In this document: in pieces, positions 45,748 through 55,251 of the stretch
How the letters are laid out: each line of letters starts with the position of its first letter
How positions within the stretch are numbered: position 1 is the first letter of the stretch
Origin: Psychroserpens damuponensis
Lineage (GTDB): Bacteria > Bacteroidota > Bacteroidia > Flavobacteriales > Flavobacteriaceae
Reading direction: 5' to 3'
Length of the DNA: 64,000 nucleotides
Assembly (NCBI RefSeq): GCF_000826655.1
Contig: NZ_JXJO01000016.1
Coordinates: 235,001 to 299,000, forward strand
Notes under the pieces: model-generated
What the model was told of the DNA's origin: nothing
What the model saw: only the letters and a program-made list of their open reading frames with translations
Database searches by the model: none
Translations under genes and position numbers: made by a program

Positions 45748-48339
45748 ATGAAAAAAATTACTTTTTTATTAGTGTTTGCCATTTTTGGAGCTTTAACATT
45801 TAGCTCATATGCGCAAACCTTAAACGAACCAGCAGCATGGCCAAATGCTAGTTGGACAACTACTGGAAATTACACAGCAGGAGGATTATTAGGAAATCCT
45901 TCAGTAGACGCTACATTTTCTTGGGATGATGATGCTGCAGGTAATGGGAGTGATGATGATATTCAGGCTACGTCTCCAGTTATCGACTTAACTGCTGCTA
46001 GTGGTGCAGGAGAAACTTGGATTACTGTTAGTGGTGATTATGTGTACAGAGCTTTAGGAGGCGATGTTTTAGCAATTGAAACCTATGATGCAGACGCAAT
46101 GACCTGGTCAGCATTAGAAACTTTTGTTGGGAATTCAACAAATACAGATTATCGAACATGTGCAGGAACAGCTGCATATACTACTGCTGTTTTAGATATT
46201 TCTGGATTTACGGCAACACAATTGTCTGGTTTTCAATATCGTATAACTTATGATGACCAAGGCGGTTGGAATTGGGGATGGTGCTTATCATCACCAACAA
46301 TTACATCTGCGACTCCACCATCATGTTTAGATCCTACAATGTTAACAGTTTCTAATATTACTGATACTACTGCAGATTTAGCATGGACAGAAAACGGAAC
46401 TGCAACAGCATGGGATATAGAAATTGTGATCGCAGGAACACCTCCAACAGGAACAGCTACAGTTTCTGGAGTTACAAACCCTTATACAGCAACCGGTTTA
46501 TCTGATAACACAGAATATGAATTTTATGTATTAGCTGATTGTGGAGGTTCTGGAGTATCTAATTATACAGGACCTGTAGCATTTAGAACAACATGTGCTG
46601 CAATCACAGCACCTTATGCTGAAGATTTCGAGACTTTTACAATTGCAACAGATGCTGTTTTTACTTTTGAAAATTGCTGGACAGGAACAGGTGGAACATA
46701 TTTCTGGGAAGCTGCTGCAGGTACTGATACTAGTTCAGGCGGAACTGGACCAGATCCATCAATTACAACAGGAAATTACTTTTTTACAGAATCCTCTGCT
46801 GGAATAGCTGGTGATATAACAGAATTAGTATCTCCATTAGTAGATTTAACAGCATTGACAGCTCCTGCTTTAACATTTGATTATCATATGTTTGGTGGTG
46901 AAATAGGGACTTTAGATATTCTTGTGAATGGAACTACAAATGTATGGTCACTTAGTGGAGAACAACAAGGAAGTGATACAGCACCATGGGAATTAGCAGT
47001 AGTTGATTTAGCTGCATATGCTGGGCAATCAATTTCAATAACAATTAGAGCAACGAGTGCTGGGACGTTTGAAGGAGATATAGCTATTGATAATGTATCT
47101 TTTACAGAATTCCCATCGTGTCCTATTCCAAATATGTTAACAGCATCTACGATTACTGATACAACTGCTGAGTTAGGTTGGACAGAAAATGGTACTGCTA
47201 CTGCATGGGATGTAGAGATTGTTGATATTACTGCTGGTGATGCTGTAACAGGAACTGCTACTGCAACAGGTGTTTCAAACCCTTATGCGGCATCAGGATT
47301 ATTAGAAAATAATGATTACGCTTTTTATGTTAGAGCAGATTGTAGTGGAGATACTAGTAACTGGGCTGGACCATTTGCGTTCACTACTTTAGAAACTTGT
47401 CCTGCACCTACAACTTTAATAGCTTCTAATATTATGGAAACTACAGCTGATTTTAGTTGGATAGAAAATGGAACAGCTACGTCTTGGAACATTGAGTTAG
47501 TTGATGTTACTGCTGGAGGAGCAGCAACAGGAACAGCAACAGCAAGTGGTGTGACAAATCCTTATGCTCAAACTGGTTTAGTTGGAGATAATAGCTATGA
47601 ATTTTATGTGCAAGCAGATTGTGGAGGAGATGGAGCATCAGCTTGGGCTGGACCATTTGCATTTACCACACCTTATGTTCCTGTTGATCCAAATTGTACT
47701 ACTGGAATTTTCTTAGATTCTGGTGGAACTTCAGGAGATTATTCTTCTGGTGAAGATATCACATATACTATTTGTCCTGACTCTCCAGGAGACACGGTGT
47801 CTATAGAATTTACATCATTCTCAACAGAGAACGACGGAAGTTCAGCTTGTTATGATGGATTAACTATTTACAATGGTGCAGACGCTACTGCAACTACTAT
47901 AGATCCTCCAGGAGGTGGAACAATTTGGTGTTGGGATAGAGATGATACACCAGCAGCAGGTACAGGAGATTTACAAGGCATGACTATCACGTCTACTGAT
48001 CCTTCAGGATGTATAACTTTTGTGTTTAGCTCAGATAGTTCTGTAACAAAAGATGGTTGGGAAGCAACAGTATCTTGTAATACATTAAGTGTGAATCAAT
48101 TTGAGGATGCAACAGCATTTACATATTTTCCTAACCCAGTGAAAAATACATTAACATTAAATGCTCAAAATGAGATGAGTAATGTTTCTGTAATTAATAT
48201 GCTTGGGCAAGAGGTATTAAGAATGTCACCAAACAGTGTTGATTCTGTAGTTGATATGTCTGAATTACAAATGGGAGTATATTTTGTAAACGTTACTATA
48301 AATAATACAACAGAAACTGTTAGAATAGTAAAGCAGTAA
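45748..48339 (+). CDS. large secreted modular protein with Fn3, MAM-like, CUB-like and T9SS domains
   Basis: An 863-residue protein. Signal peptide 1-22. A beta-sandwich (about 24-188) is closely similar to the start of the protein at 51631. Then a fibronectin type III domain (191-280; TDTTADLAWTENGTATAWDIEI), a MAM-like domain (285-455; YAEDFETFTI, then IAIDNVSF), two more Fn3 domains (456-640), a CUB-like domain (about 650-780; YDGLTIYNGAD) and a T9SS type A tail (about 790-863; TYFPNPVKNTLTLN, NMLGQEV). Such architecture suits adhesion or binding to polymers; no catalytic site is visible. Low Lys/Arg and high Thr/Gly/Asp content is typical of exported surface proteins. Confidence 0.85.
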   Translation: MKKITFLLVFAIFGALTFSSYAQTLNEPAAWPNASWTTTGNYTAGGLLGNPSVDATFSWDDDAAGNGSDDDIQATSPVIDLTAASGAGETWITVSGDYVYRALGGDVLAIETYDADAMTWSALETFVGNSTNTDYRTCAGTAAYTTAVLDISGFTATQLSGFQYRITYDDQGGWNWGWCLSSPTITSATPPSCLDPTMLTVSNITDTTADLAWTENGTATAWDIEIVIAGTPPTGTATVSGVTNPYTATGLSDNTEYEFYVLADCGGSGVSNYTGPVAFRTTCAAITAPYAEDFETFTIATDAVFTFENCWTGTGGTYFWEAAAGTDTSSGGTGPDPSITTGNYFFTESSAGIAGDITELVSPLVDLTALTAPALTFDYHMFGGEIGTLDILVNGTTNVWSLSGEQQGSDTAPWELAVVDLAAYAGQSISITIRATSAGTFEGDIAIDNVSFTEFPSCPIPNMLTASTITDTTAELGWTENGTATAWDVEIVDITAGDAVTGTATATGVSNPYAASGLLENNDYAFYVRADCSGDTSNWAGPFAFTTLETCPAPTTLIASNIMETTADFSWIENGTATSWNIELVDVTAGGAATGTATASGVTNPYAQTGLVGDNSYEFYVQADCGGDGASAWAGPFAFTTPYVPVDPNCTTGIFLDSGGTSGDYSSGEDITYTICPDSPGDTVSIEFTSFSTENDGSSACYDGLTIYNGADATATTIDPPGGGTIWCWDRDDTPAAGTGDLQGMTITSTDPSGCITFVFSSDSSVTKDGWEATVSCNTLSVNQFEDATAFTYFPNPVKNTLTLNAQNEMSNVSVINMLGQEVLRMSPNSVDSVVDMSELQMGVYFVNVTINNTTETVRIVKQ

Positions 48340-48708
48340 GTAAGTTAAAGAATTTAATTTCTTCTGAAAAGAGACCAGCAATGGTCTCTTTTTTTTGTTT
48401 AAAAAGGTTTTTTACATCCAGCTTTGAGTAAATAATAGAAACTTAAAATAGATGAAAAGCTATGTAAATCCGGTGTAAAACGAAGGTGTTTCCGGTTGCT
48501 TATTAATAAATTATAATAAAAACTGTTAATTATCTATTATTTTAACTCATTTAATAAAAATACTATATAATGTAGCGGCTTTTAATCGTTAATTTTTGTG
48601 ATTCATCGAATTGTTAACATCTTGTTAAGGTTTTTTTGAACTTAAAGTTTTAATTATGAATAATTTACGGTCTCAAAATTAATTCATTAACTTAAAAACC
48701 AACTAAAA
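48340..48708. other. intergenic gap between two T9SS cargo genes
   Basis: It holds the terminator at 48367-48392 and then about 310 AT-rich bases. Direct repeats of TTGTTAA-type sequence occur near 48611-48630. No full -33/-7 promoter pair, small ORF or RNA gene that I can support, although the promoter of the 905-residue protein gene must be here. Confidence 0.5.
48367..48396 (+). terminator. intrinsic terminator
   Basis: AAAAGAGACCA (48367-48377), loop GCAA, TGGTCTCTTTT (48382-48392), then more T. It ends the 863-residue protein gene. Confidence 0.9.
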
Positions 48709-51426
48709 ATGAAAAAAATTACGATTATTTTTATGGCTTTGTTAGCATTCTGCTGGCAAAGTATTGCACAGGACGATTGTGCCTCGGCAGTTGCTGTTAC
48801 ACCTGGTTCGATTACTGGCACCGTAATCACTACAGAAACTGGTAGTGGAGAAATGGGAGGTGGCGCAGACTCGGCATGGTTTGTTTACACCGCAACTACT
48901 GATGGAACTATAAATGTTAATTCTTGCTTTGGAGGTGCTGATACCGATTTAAGTATTGGTACTGGTACTTGCGGTGCCTTGATAAATACAATTAATAATG
49001 ATGATTCATGTGACTTAGGAGGTGGAGATGAATATGCTTCTGAGATTGATGGTTATGCTGTAGTTGCTGGAACAGATTATTACATCGAGTGGTCAAATGA
49101 GTGGAGTGTAGGTCCTTTTAATTGGAGTTTAACTTTTACACCAGCTCCATCATGCACATCAGCAGAAATAGATACACTACAGACCATAGAAGATTGTGAT
49201 AATACACAATATAGTATTTATGTGCCTTTTATTTCTCAGGGCGATGCTGTAGAAGTTTCAGATGGAACAACTTCCTATCCTATTATTGATGGAGGAGCTT
49301 TAGTAGGACCATATGCAAGTGGAGAAGATGTAAATTTAACAGTGGTTCACATTGATGTTGCCTGTAATATTGTTTTTGGAACTTTATCATTTACTTGTCC
49401 AGAAAATCAAGATACATGTGCTACCGCTGATGCTGTAACAGAAGGCACATATACAACGACAATTAATACAGGAACTGGAGGTGCCGAAATGGGGACAGGA
49501 AATGATTCTGCCTTTTTTGCTTATACACCTACACAAGATGGTTCCATTTATGTGAACTCATGTGATGGTGGAGCAGATACATACTTGAATATTGGTTCGG
49601 GAACATGTGGAGATTTATTTGTTGAAGGTTCTAATGATGATTCTTGTGCTTCTGGTTTAGGGAATAATTACGCTTCAGAGCTTACTATTAGTGTAACAGC
49701 GGGAACTACATATTATATAGAGTGGGATAATAGATATACATCGGGAGCCAATGAGTTTGATTGGACACTTGAGTTTATTGCACCACCAGCATGTATACCA
49801 GCAATAATTGATAGTGCAGATGTCATTGAAACATGTGATCCTGATGGTACAGGAACGTTTACAGTAGATATCGTTGTGTCTGATGCAGGAGATGCAGGTA
49901 GTGTTTTTGATGACGGGACTAATACATACCCTGTAATCGCTGGAACAGTAAGTGCAGGACCATATGACAGTGGAGAATCTGTGACTATTGAACTTGTGTC
50001 TTTAGATGAAGATTGTGGTTCTACTGTAGGTACATTTACATTTACTTGTCCTCTACCAGCTCCAGATAACGATTTGTGTGTTAATGCTGTACCAGTTGTT
50101 TGTGGTGATACCCTAAGTGGAACTAATGTATTAGCAACAGATGGAGATGAAGTAGCAGGAGATGGATGTGGTACATCATCCACAGCAGTCGGTGTATGGT
50201 ATGTATATGCTGGGACTGGAGACACTGTCACAGCTTCAACTTGTGCTCAAGCAGATTTTGATACTGAAATTACTGTGTATACAGGTGTATGTGGCGATTT
50301 TACTTGCTTAGATAATAATGATGATAACAGTGCAGCAGGTTGTACAAGTAATACATCGTTATTAGAGTTTGAGACTGTTATTGGTACAGATTATTTTATT
50401 TATGTTAGTGGTTTTGGTGCTGCTACTGGTGCCTTTGATTTAAGTATAACTTGTGTCGCTCCACCAACATGTACAGCAGCGGTGATTGATAGTTCTACAA
50501 TTGTTGATGCTTGTGAACCAGATGGTACTGGAACATTTACTGTTGAACATTTTGTGTCCAATGCTGGAGACGAAGGTACTTTGTTTAGTGATGGTGTTGC
50601 AACTTATCCGGTAGTTGATGGAACTGTTGTTACTGGACCATACAACAGTGGTGAAACGGTAACTATTGATGTTGTGGCTCTTGATTCTGATTGTACGTAT
50701 TCTCTTGGTGATTTTGAATTCACTTGTCCAGAACCAGCACCAGAAAATGATGATATTGCAGAAGCTATAAATATACCAGTTGGTGATTCAGTTTGTGAAG
50801 CAACCGTTTTAGGAACTAATGAAGGTGCTACAGATTCGATAGAAAATATTAATACTGCAGATTGTACTTTTGCTGAAGGTATTCCACTTGGTGATGTTTG
50901 GTTCAAAGTTATTGTGCCAAGTACAGGAGAACTTATTATTGAAACTAGTGATTCTGGTGGGATTTCAGATACTGTAATGACAGTTTACCTTGGAACATCT
51001 GGAAATTTAACGCAAGTAGGTTGTAGTGATGATGATGGTGATGCTGCTTTTTCTAAAGTGGAATTGACTGGTGATGACGGAATAGCTCCTGGAGATGTAC
51101 TTTTAGTAAGAGTTTGGGAGTATGGTGATAACTTAAAAGGAACATTCAATATCTGTGCATGGTCACCATCTACTTTAGGTATAGTTAACAATACATTTAA
51201 CGGGTTTACGTATTATCCTAACCCTGTCAAGGATGGGTTAACACTAGAGTCGCCAAATACTATAGACTCTATTGAAGTCTTTAATATTTTAGGTCAACGT
51301 ATTGTCGCTATTGATAGTGGTAATACAATACAAAATATAGATATGTCTGAGGTTCAAGCTGGAGCTTACTTCGTGAAAGTTTCAATTGGGAATCAAATAA
51401 AAACACTTAGGATTATTAAAGAGTAA
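48709..51426 (+). CDS. large secreted protein of tandem ~225-residue modules with T9SS domain
   Basis: A 905-residue protein with a signal peptide (1-21). Three tandem modules start at about residues 22, 235 and 455. Each has a pre-peptidase-C-like beta-sandwich (DxCAxAxxV... then YYIEW or YFIYVSGFG...) and a ~100-residue second domain that ends FTCPxP and carries TYPVIAGT...GPYDSGE. A fourth sandwich (about 681-815) and a T9SS type A tail (about 828-905; TYYPNPVKDGLTLE, NILGQRI) close it. It is very acidic and rich in Asp, Gly and Thr, with paired Cys per module. No enzyme motif is seen. A surface adhesin or matrix protein is the best guess. Confidence 0.82.
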   Translation: MKKITIIFMALLAFCWQSIAQDDCASAVAVTPGSITGTVITTETGSGEMGGGADSAWFVYTATTDGTINVNSCFGGADTDLSIGTGTCGALINTINNDDSCDLGGGDEYASEIDGYAVVAGTDYYIEWSNEWSVGPFNWSLTFTPAPSCTSAEIDTLQTIEDCDNTQYSIYVPFISQGDAVEVSDGTTSYPIIDGGALVGPYASGEDVNLTVVHIDVACNIVFGTLSFTCPENQDTCATADAVTEGTYTTTINTGTGGAEMGTGNDSAFFAYTPTQDGSIYVNSCDGGADTYLNIGSGTCGDLFVEGSNDDSCASGLGNNYASELTISVTAGTTYYIEWDNRYTSGANEFDWTLEFIAPPACIPAIIDSADVIETCDPDGTGTFTVDIVVSDAGDAGSVFDDGTNTYPVIAGTVSAGPYDSGESVTIELVSLDEDCGSTVGTFTFTCPLPAPDNDLCVNAVPVVCGDTLSGTNVLATDGDEVAGDGCGTSSTAVGVWYVYAGTGDTVTASTCAQADFDTEITVYTGVCGDFTCLDNNDDNSAAGCTSNTSLLEFETVIGTDYFIYVSGFGAATGAFDLSITCVAPPTCTAAVIDSSTIVDACEPDGTGTFTVEHFVSNAGDEGTLFSDGVATYPVVDGTVVTGPYNSGETVTIDVVALDSDCTYSLGDFEFTCPEPAPENDDIAEAINIPVGDSVCEATVLGTNEGATDSIENINTADCTFAEGIPLGDVWFKVIVPSTGELIIETSDSGGISDTVMTVYLGTSGNLTQVGCSDDDGDAAFSKVELTGDDGIAPGDVLLVRVWEYGDNLKGTFNICAWSPSTLGIVNNTFNGFTYYPNPVKDGLTLESPNTIDSIEVFNILGQRIVAIDSGNTIQNIDMSEVQAGAYFVKVSIGNQIKTLRIIKE

Positions 51427-51451
51427 TTCTAAAAATTATAATTTTTAAATT

Positions 51452-51480
51452 AAAAGACCTTGTGAAAACAAGGTCTTTTT
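51452..51480 (+). terminator. intrinsic terminator
   Basis: AAAAGACCTTG (51452-51462) pairs with CAAGGTCTTTT (51469-51479), followed by T. It ends the 905-residue protein gene. Confidence 0.88.
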
Positions 51481-51630
51481 CTGTTCTTTTAATTAATATA
51501 TCATATAGTTAATCAATTAGTTATGTGTTTTTTGTCGGTATTTATATCCATTTAACGATAAAATGATTAGGATTGTTGAAAATAGAAGATTTGTCATATT
51601 TTTAAGTCTTAATTTATAAATTCAACTAAT

Positions 51631-53208
51631 ATGAAAAAAATTACTTTATTATGTTTGTTGGTGTTCTCCTTTGTTTTTACAACCGTGAGTATCGCGCAAA
51701 CTTTAAATCAAACAGCTAACTGGACAGATGCCTCATGGACCACTTCAGGGACTTATACAGCGGCTGGATTATTAAATGATCCTGCAACCGACGGTTTATT
51801 TACATGGGATGATGATGCTGCTGGAAATGGTTCAGCAGATACAATTGAATCTGAATCGCCAGTTATTGATCTTACTGCTGCCGCTGGTGCAGGAGAAACT
51901 TTTTTAAATATATCAGGAAACTTTGATTATTATGCGCTTGGTGGAGATGTTTTAGCAATAGAGTATTGGGATGCAGATGCTGCTACTTGGGTAGCTGTTG
52001 CTGCTTTTGTAGGAAATACAGATGAAGTCGCTGATTATCAAAATTGTGTTAGTACAGGAGCTTATGTATCTCCAGATATAGATATTTCTGGGTTTACGGC
52101 TACCCAATTATCAGGTTTCAAATACCGTTTTTCTTATGATGATCTAACTGGATGGCAATATGGTTGGTGTTTAGATCCTCCAACTATTACATCTGCAGTG
52201 CCTCCAACATGTGACGTTGTAACAGGAGTTATTGCTGACGCTTTGACCTATAATAATTTAGATTTTAGTTGGACAGCGCCAGTTGCAGGTACTCCTGTAA
52301 ATTACTTCTGGGAAGTAGTTCCTGTTGGTAATGATCAAGGTGTTGGAACTGTAGCATCTGGAACGGTAGCATTTCCAGGAACTTCGGCTTCAACAGGTAT
52401 GTTATTGTCAGAATTAACAGAATATGATTTATATATAGTTACAAATTGTGGCGCTGATGGTAGTGCAATTTTTGGACCTGCTTCTTTTACTACCCCTATA
52501 ACACCACCTGTTAATGATAATGTTTGTGATGCTATTAGTGTCGCAATAGGTACAGTTACAACTACAGCTCCTTATACCAATGAAGGAGGTAGCATTGAAA
52601 CTGGTGAAACAGGTCCAAGTTGTTCTTTTAATACAGATCCTAGTGAATCTGTATGGTTTTCATTTGTAGCTCCTGTATCTGGAGAAGTACTTATTGCAAC
52701 TGAGCCAGTAGGTGGAGGAACTTTAGGAGATACTCAATTGATGGTATATACAATTGGTGATTGTACAGATTTTAGTACAGCGACTGAAATTGCTTGTGAT
52801 GATGACGATGATGACAATGTTGTAGGAGATGGAAGTGGACTTCATGCAAATATGGTAGTAACAGGTCTTGTGTCAGGAAATACATATTACTTCTCTGTTG
52901 ATGGATATGGAGCTGCAACAGGGACCTTTGATGTTGAAGTTTCAGATGCCACATTATCTGTAGATTCATTCGTGAATGAGAATACATTTACCTATTTCCC
53001 TAATCCAGTGAATGATGAGTTAACATTAAATGCTCAAAACGATATTCAAAATGTATCTATTTATAACATGTTAGGTCAAGAAGTAATTAGAACTGCTCCT
53101 AACGCCGTTGATAGTGTTGTTAGTATGAGTGAATTAAGTCAAGGTGCTTATTTTGTTCAAGTTACTATTGGTAACGTTACAGAAACTGTTAGAATTATTA
53201 AGCAGTAA
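51631..53208 (+). CDS. secreted modular protein with Fn3-like, PPC-like and T9SS domains
   Basis: A 525-residue protein. Signal peptide 1-22. Residues 24-190 are a paralogous copy of the first domain of the 863-residue protein (both have TLNxxAxWxxASWTT, TWDDDAAGNGS or SWDDDAAGNGS, and DISGFTATQLSGF). An Fn3-like domain follows (about 195-290), then a PPC-like sandwich (about 295-440; ESVWFSFVAPVSGEVLI, then YYFSVDGYGAATGTFDVEV) like those of the 905-residue protein. The T9SS tail (about 445-525) is near-identical in layout to that of the 863-residue protein. It looks like a recombination product of its two neighbours. Confidence 0.85.
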   Translation: MKKITLLCLLVFSFVFTTVSIAQTLNQTANWTDASWTTSGTYTAAGLLNDPATDGLFTWDDDAAGNGSADTIESESPVIDLTAAAGAGETFLNISGNFDYYALGGDVLAIEYWDADAATWVAVAAFVGNTDEVADYQNCVSTGAYVSPDIDISGFTATQLSGFKYRFSYDDLTGWQYGWCLDPPTITSAVPPTCDVVTGVIADALTYNNLDFSWTAPVAGTPVNYFWEVVPVGNDQGVGTVASGTVAFPGTSASTGMLLSELTEYDLYIVTNCGADGSAIFGPASFTTPITPPVNDNVCDAISVAIGTVTTTAPYTNEGGSIETGETGPSCSFNTDPSESVWFSFVAPVSGEVLIATEPVGGGTLGDTQLMVYTIGDCTDFSTATEIACDDDDDDNVVGDGSGLHANMVVTGLVSGNTYYFSVDGYGAATGTFDVEVSDATLSVDSFVNENTFTYFPNPVNDELTLNAQNDIQNVSIYNMLGQEVIRTAPNAVDSVVSMSELSQGAYFVQVTIGNVTETVRIIKQ

Positions 53209-53229
53209 GCTTTACAATAAATAGTTTTC

Positions 53230-53254
53230 AAAAGCCACCTTAAAGGTGGCTTTT
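53230..53254 (+). terminator. intrinsic terminator
   Basis: AAAAGCCACCTT (53230-53241) pairs with AAGGTGGCTTTT (53243-53254). It ends the 525-residue protein gene. Confidence 0.85.
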
Positions 53255-53268
53255 GTATTTTGTTTACT

Positions 53269-53276
53269 TACCTTTG
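53269..53276 (+). promoter_or_regulatory. -7 promoter box for the glycosyltransferase gene
   Basis: TACCTTTG matches TAnnTTTG and ends 6 bases before the ATG at 53283, so the transcript would be nearly leaderless. It lies directly after the terminator. Confidence 0.5.
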
Positions 53277-53282
53277 TGAGGT

Positions 53283-54296
53283 ATGGAGTCATTATATTTT
53301 TCATTTATTATTCCTGTATATAACAGACCAGATGAGGTAGAAGAGCTTTTAAATAGTTTTAAAAACTTAGAAGGTGATTTTCTATTTGAAATCGTTGTGA
53401 TTGAAGATGGATCAACAGTAGATTGCAAATCTATAATTGACAAGTTTTCGTCTAAGTTAGATATTTCATATTATTTCAAACCTAATTCAGGGCCTGGTGA
53501 TTCTAGAAATTATGGCATGTCTAAAGCCAAAGGGAATTACTTTATTATATTAGATTCTGATTGTTTATTACCAGCTCACTATTTAAAAACTGTTCATGCT
53601 TATCTTACATCTAATTATGTAGATTGTTTTGGAGGACCAGATGCTGCTCATGAATCATTTACAGATCTTCAAAAAGCAATTAATTTTGCAATGACATCAT
53701 TTATTACAACAGGAGGAATTAGAGGAGGTAAAATTTCCGGAGATAAATTCCAACCTCGCAGTTTTAATATGGGCTTGTCTAAAAAAGGGTTTGAAGCTTC
53801 TGGAGGATTTGGATTAATACATCCAGGAGAAGATCCAGATTTATCCATTAGATTACTTAATTTAGGGTTTAAAACTGTTTTAATTAAAGAGGCCTACGTG
53901 TATCATAAACGTCGTATTTCATGGCGAAAATTTTATATGCAAGTTTATAAATTTGGTATGGTTAGACCTATTTTGAATACTTGGCATCCCACGACTAGAA
54001 AGTTAACTTATTGGTTTCCTACGGTGTTTTCTCTTGGGTTTATACTAGCCATGGTGCTACTCCTTTTTGGATGGAGTATTCCTATATGTTTCTATGGAAT
54101 TTATATCACCTTCGCTTTCATTTTATCTTTGGTTGAAAATAAAAGTATACGTATTGCTGTTCAATCTATATTAGCAATTTTTATTCAGTTTTTTGGCTAT
54201 GGTTATGGATTTTTTAAATCGACATTGTCAATTGGGATATTAAATAGAGATCCTCAAAATCAGTATCCAAATCTATTTTTTAAAAATGTTAAATAG
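53283..54296 (+). CDS. family 2 glycosyltransferase, membrane-anchored
   Basis: A 337-residue inverting glycosyltransferase. GT-A start SFIIPVYNRPDEVEELL, the nucleotide-binding VIEDGS (about 38-43), DSDC motif (about 96-99) as the metal site, and SFNMGLSKKGFEASGGF and HPGEDPDLSIRLL as acceptor/base region. Two or three hydrophobic helices (about 240-310) anchor it in the inner membrane. Donor and acceptor are unknown. It begins a run with the YbbR and coaE genes, which overlap each other by 4-11 bases. Confidence 0.9.
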   Translation: MESLYFSFIIPVYNRPDEVEELLNSFKNLEGDFLFEIVVIEDGSTVDCKSIIDKFSSKLDISYYFKPNSGPGDSRNYGMSKAKGNYFIILDSDCLLPAHYLKTVHAYLTSNYVDCFGGPDAAHESFTDLQKAINFAMTSFITTGGIRGGKISGDKFQPRSFNMGLSKKGFEASGGFGLIHPGEDPDLSIRLLNLGFKTVLIKEAYVYHKRRISWRKFYMQVYKFGMVRPILNTWHPTTRKLTYWFPTVFSLGFILAMVLLLFGWSIPICFYGIYITFAFILSLVENKSIRIAVQSILAIFIQFFGYGYGFFKSTLSIGILNRDPQNQYPNLFFKNVK

Positions 54297-55251
54297 TCTA
54301 CAGCGTAAAATAGGGCAGTCCATTAAAAGTAAAAAACTCAATGTTTTTGGGCTCTTCTTTTTGTTGGCTTTTTTAATATTGGTTATCACTAAATTATCAG
54401 ATACGTATGTAGAAACAATACCGTTTAGTGTGTATTATAAAAATCTTCCTGAGAATAATATTGTAACCTTAGATAGTATGCCTAAAGTTGATGTAACAGT
54501 GTCTACTCATGGATTTAAGTTGTTGTCTTATTATTTTCAACATAAAAACTACCCCTTAGATTTTGATAATCATATGTATATTAAGGATAATAATTATGTA
54601 TGGTTAGCAGATAAAGGAATTTATGACTTAAAACAATTTGTAGGTAAAAATGTAGATGTAATTTCGGTTAAACCTGATACTTTAATTCTGCCGTTTGGAA
54701 TATTGAGTGTTAAAAAAGTACCAATAAATTTAAAATCTAAAATAAATTTTGCCTTAGGATATGATACATTGAATGGTTTGAAAATAACACCAGATTCAGT
54801 TAATATTATTGGAGCTAAAAAGGTAATAGACACCATTAATTATGTAGATACAAAACCTTTAAATCTCAATGATGTAAAGGCCAATATTGAGACAAAACTA
54901 AGCTTAGATTTTTCTCGTTCTTCGGAAAGGTTAAAACTTTCAAAATCGGATATAACTATTACAGCTCAAGTCGAGAAATTTACCGAGGGCACCTTTGACA
55001 TTCCAATTACGCTATTAAACTTGCCCAATACTATTGAGATGAATTATTTTCCGAAGCATATAAAAGTAGCCTACTATGTTAGTCTCGAGGAATACAATGT
55101 AGTAAAACCTTCAGATTTTATAATTGAATGTGACTATAATGACATACTTAAATCAGGTCATTCATTTTTTAAACCTAAACTTGTTGTAAATTCAGCTCAA
55201 ATAAAATCAGCCAGAATGAAACAGCATAAAGTAGAATATATCATAAAATGA
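54286..55251 (+). CDS. YbbR-domain protein (CdaR-like)
   Basis: A 321-residue protein with one N-terminal membrane helix (about 18-38) and an extracytoplasmic part with YbbR-like repeats (for example VDVTVSTHGFKLLSYYF and LTLNIP-type strands around VKKVPINLKSK and FDIPITLLNLPN). In Firmicutes, YbbR/CdaR regulates the diadenylate cyclase CdaA. Whether it does so here is not shown; no cdaA is in the window. It overlaps the glycosyltransferase gene by 11 bases. Confidence 0.8.
   Translation: MLNSLQRKIGQSIKSKKLNVFGLFFLLAFLILVITKLSDTYVETIPFSVYYKNLPENNIVTLDSMPKVDVTVSTHGFKLLSYYFQHKNYPLDFDNHMYIKDNNYVWLADKGIYDLKQFVGKNVDVISVKPDTLILPFGILSVKKVPINLKSKINFALGYDTLNGLKITPDSVNIIGAKKVIDTINYVDTKPLNLNDVKANIETKLSLDFSRSSERLKLSKSDITITAQVEKFTEGTFDIPITLLNLPNTIEMNYFPKHIKVAYYVSLEEYNVVKPSDFIIECDYNDILKSGHSFFKPKLVVNSAQIKSARMKQHKVEYIIK

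Noticed and set aside
49713-50231. 172-codon minus ORF inside the 905-residue protein gene
   Set aside because: Antisense to a coherent, repeat-built secreted protein. The translation is low-complexity Ser/Pro/Val/Thr, as expected for a shadow of Thr/Gly/Asp-rich coding. The ORFs at 50604-50906 and 50985-51191 are rejected for the same reason.
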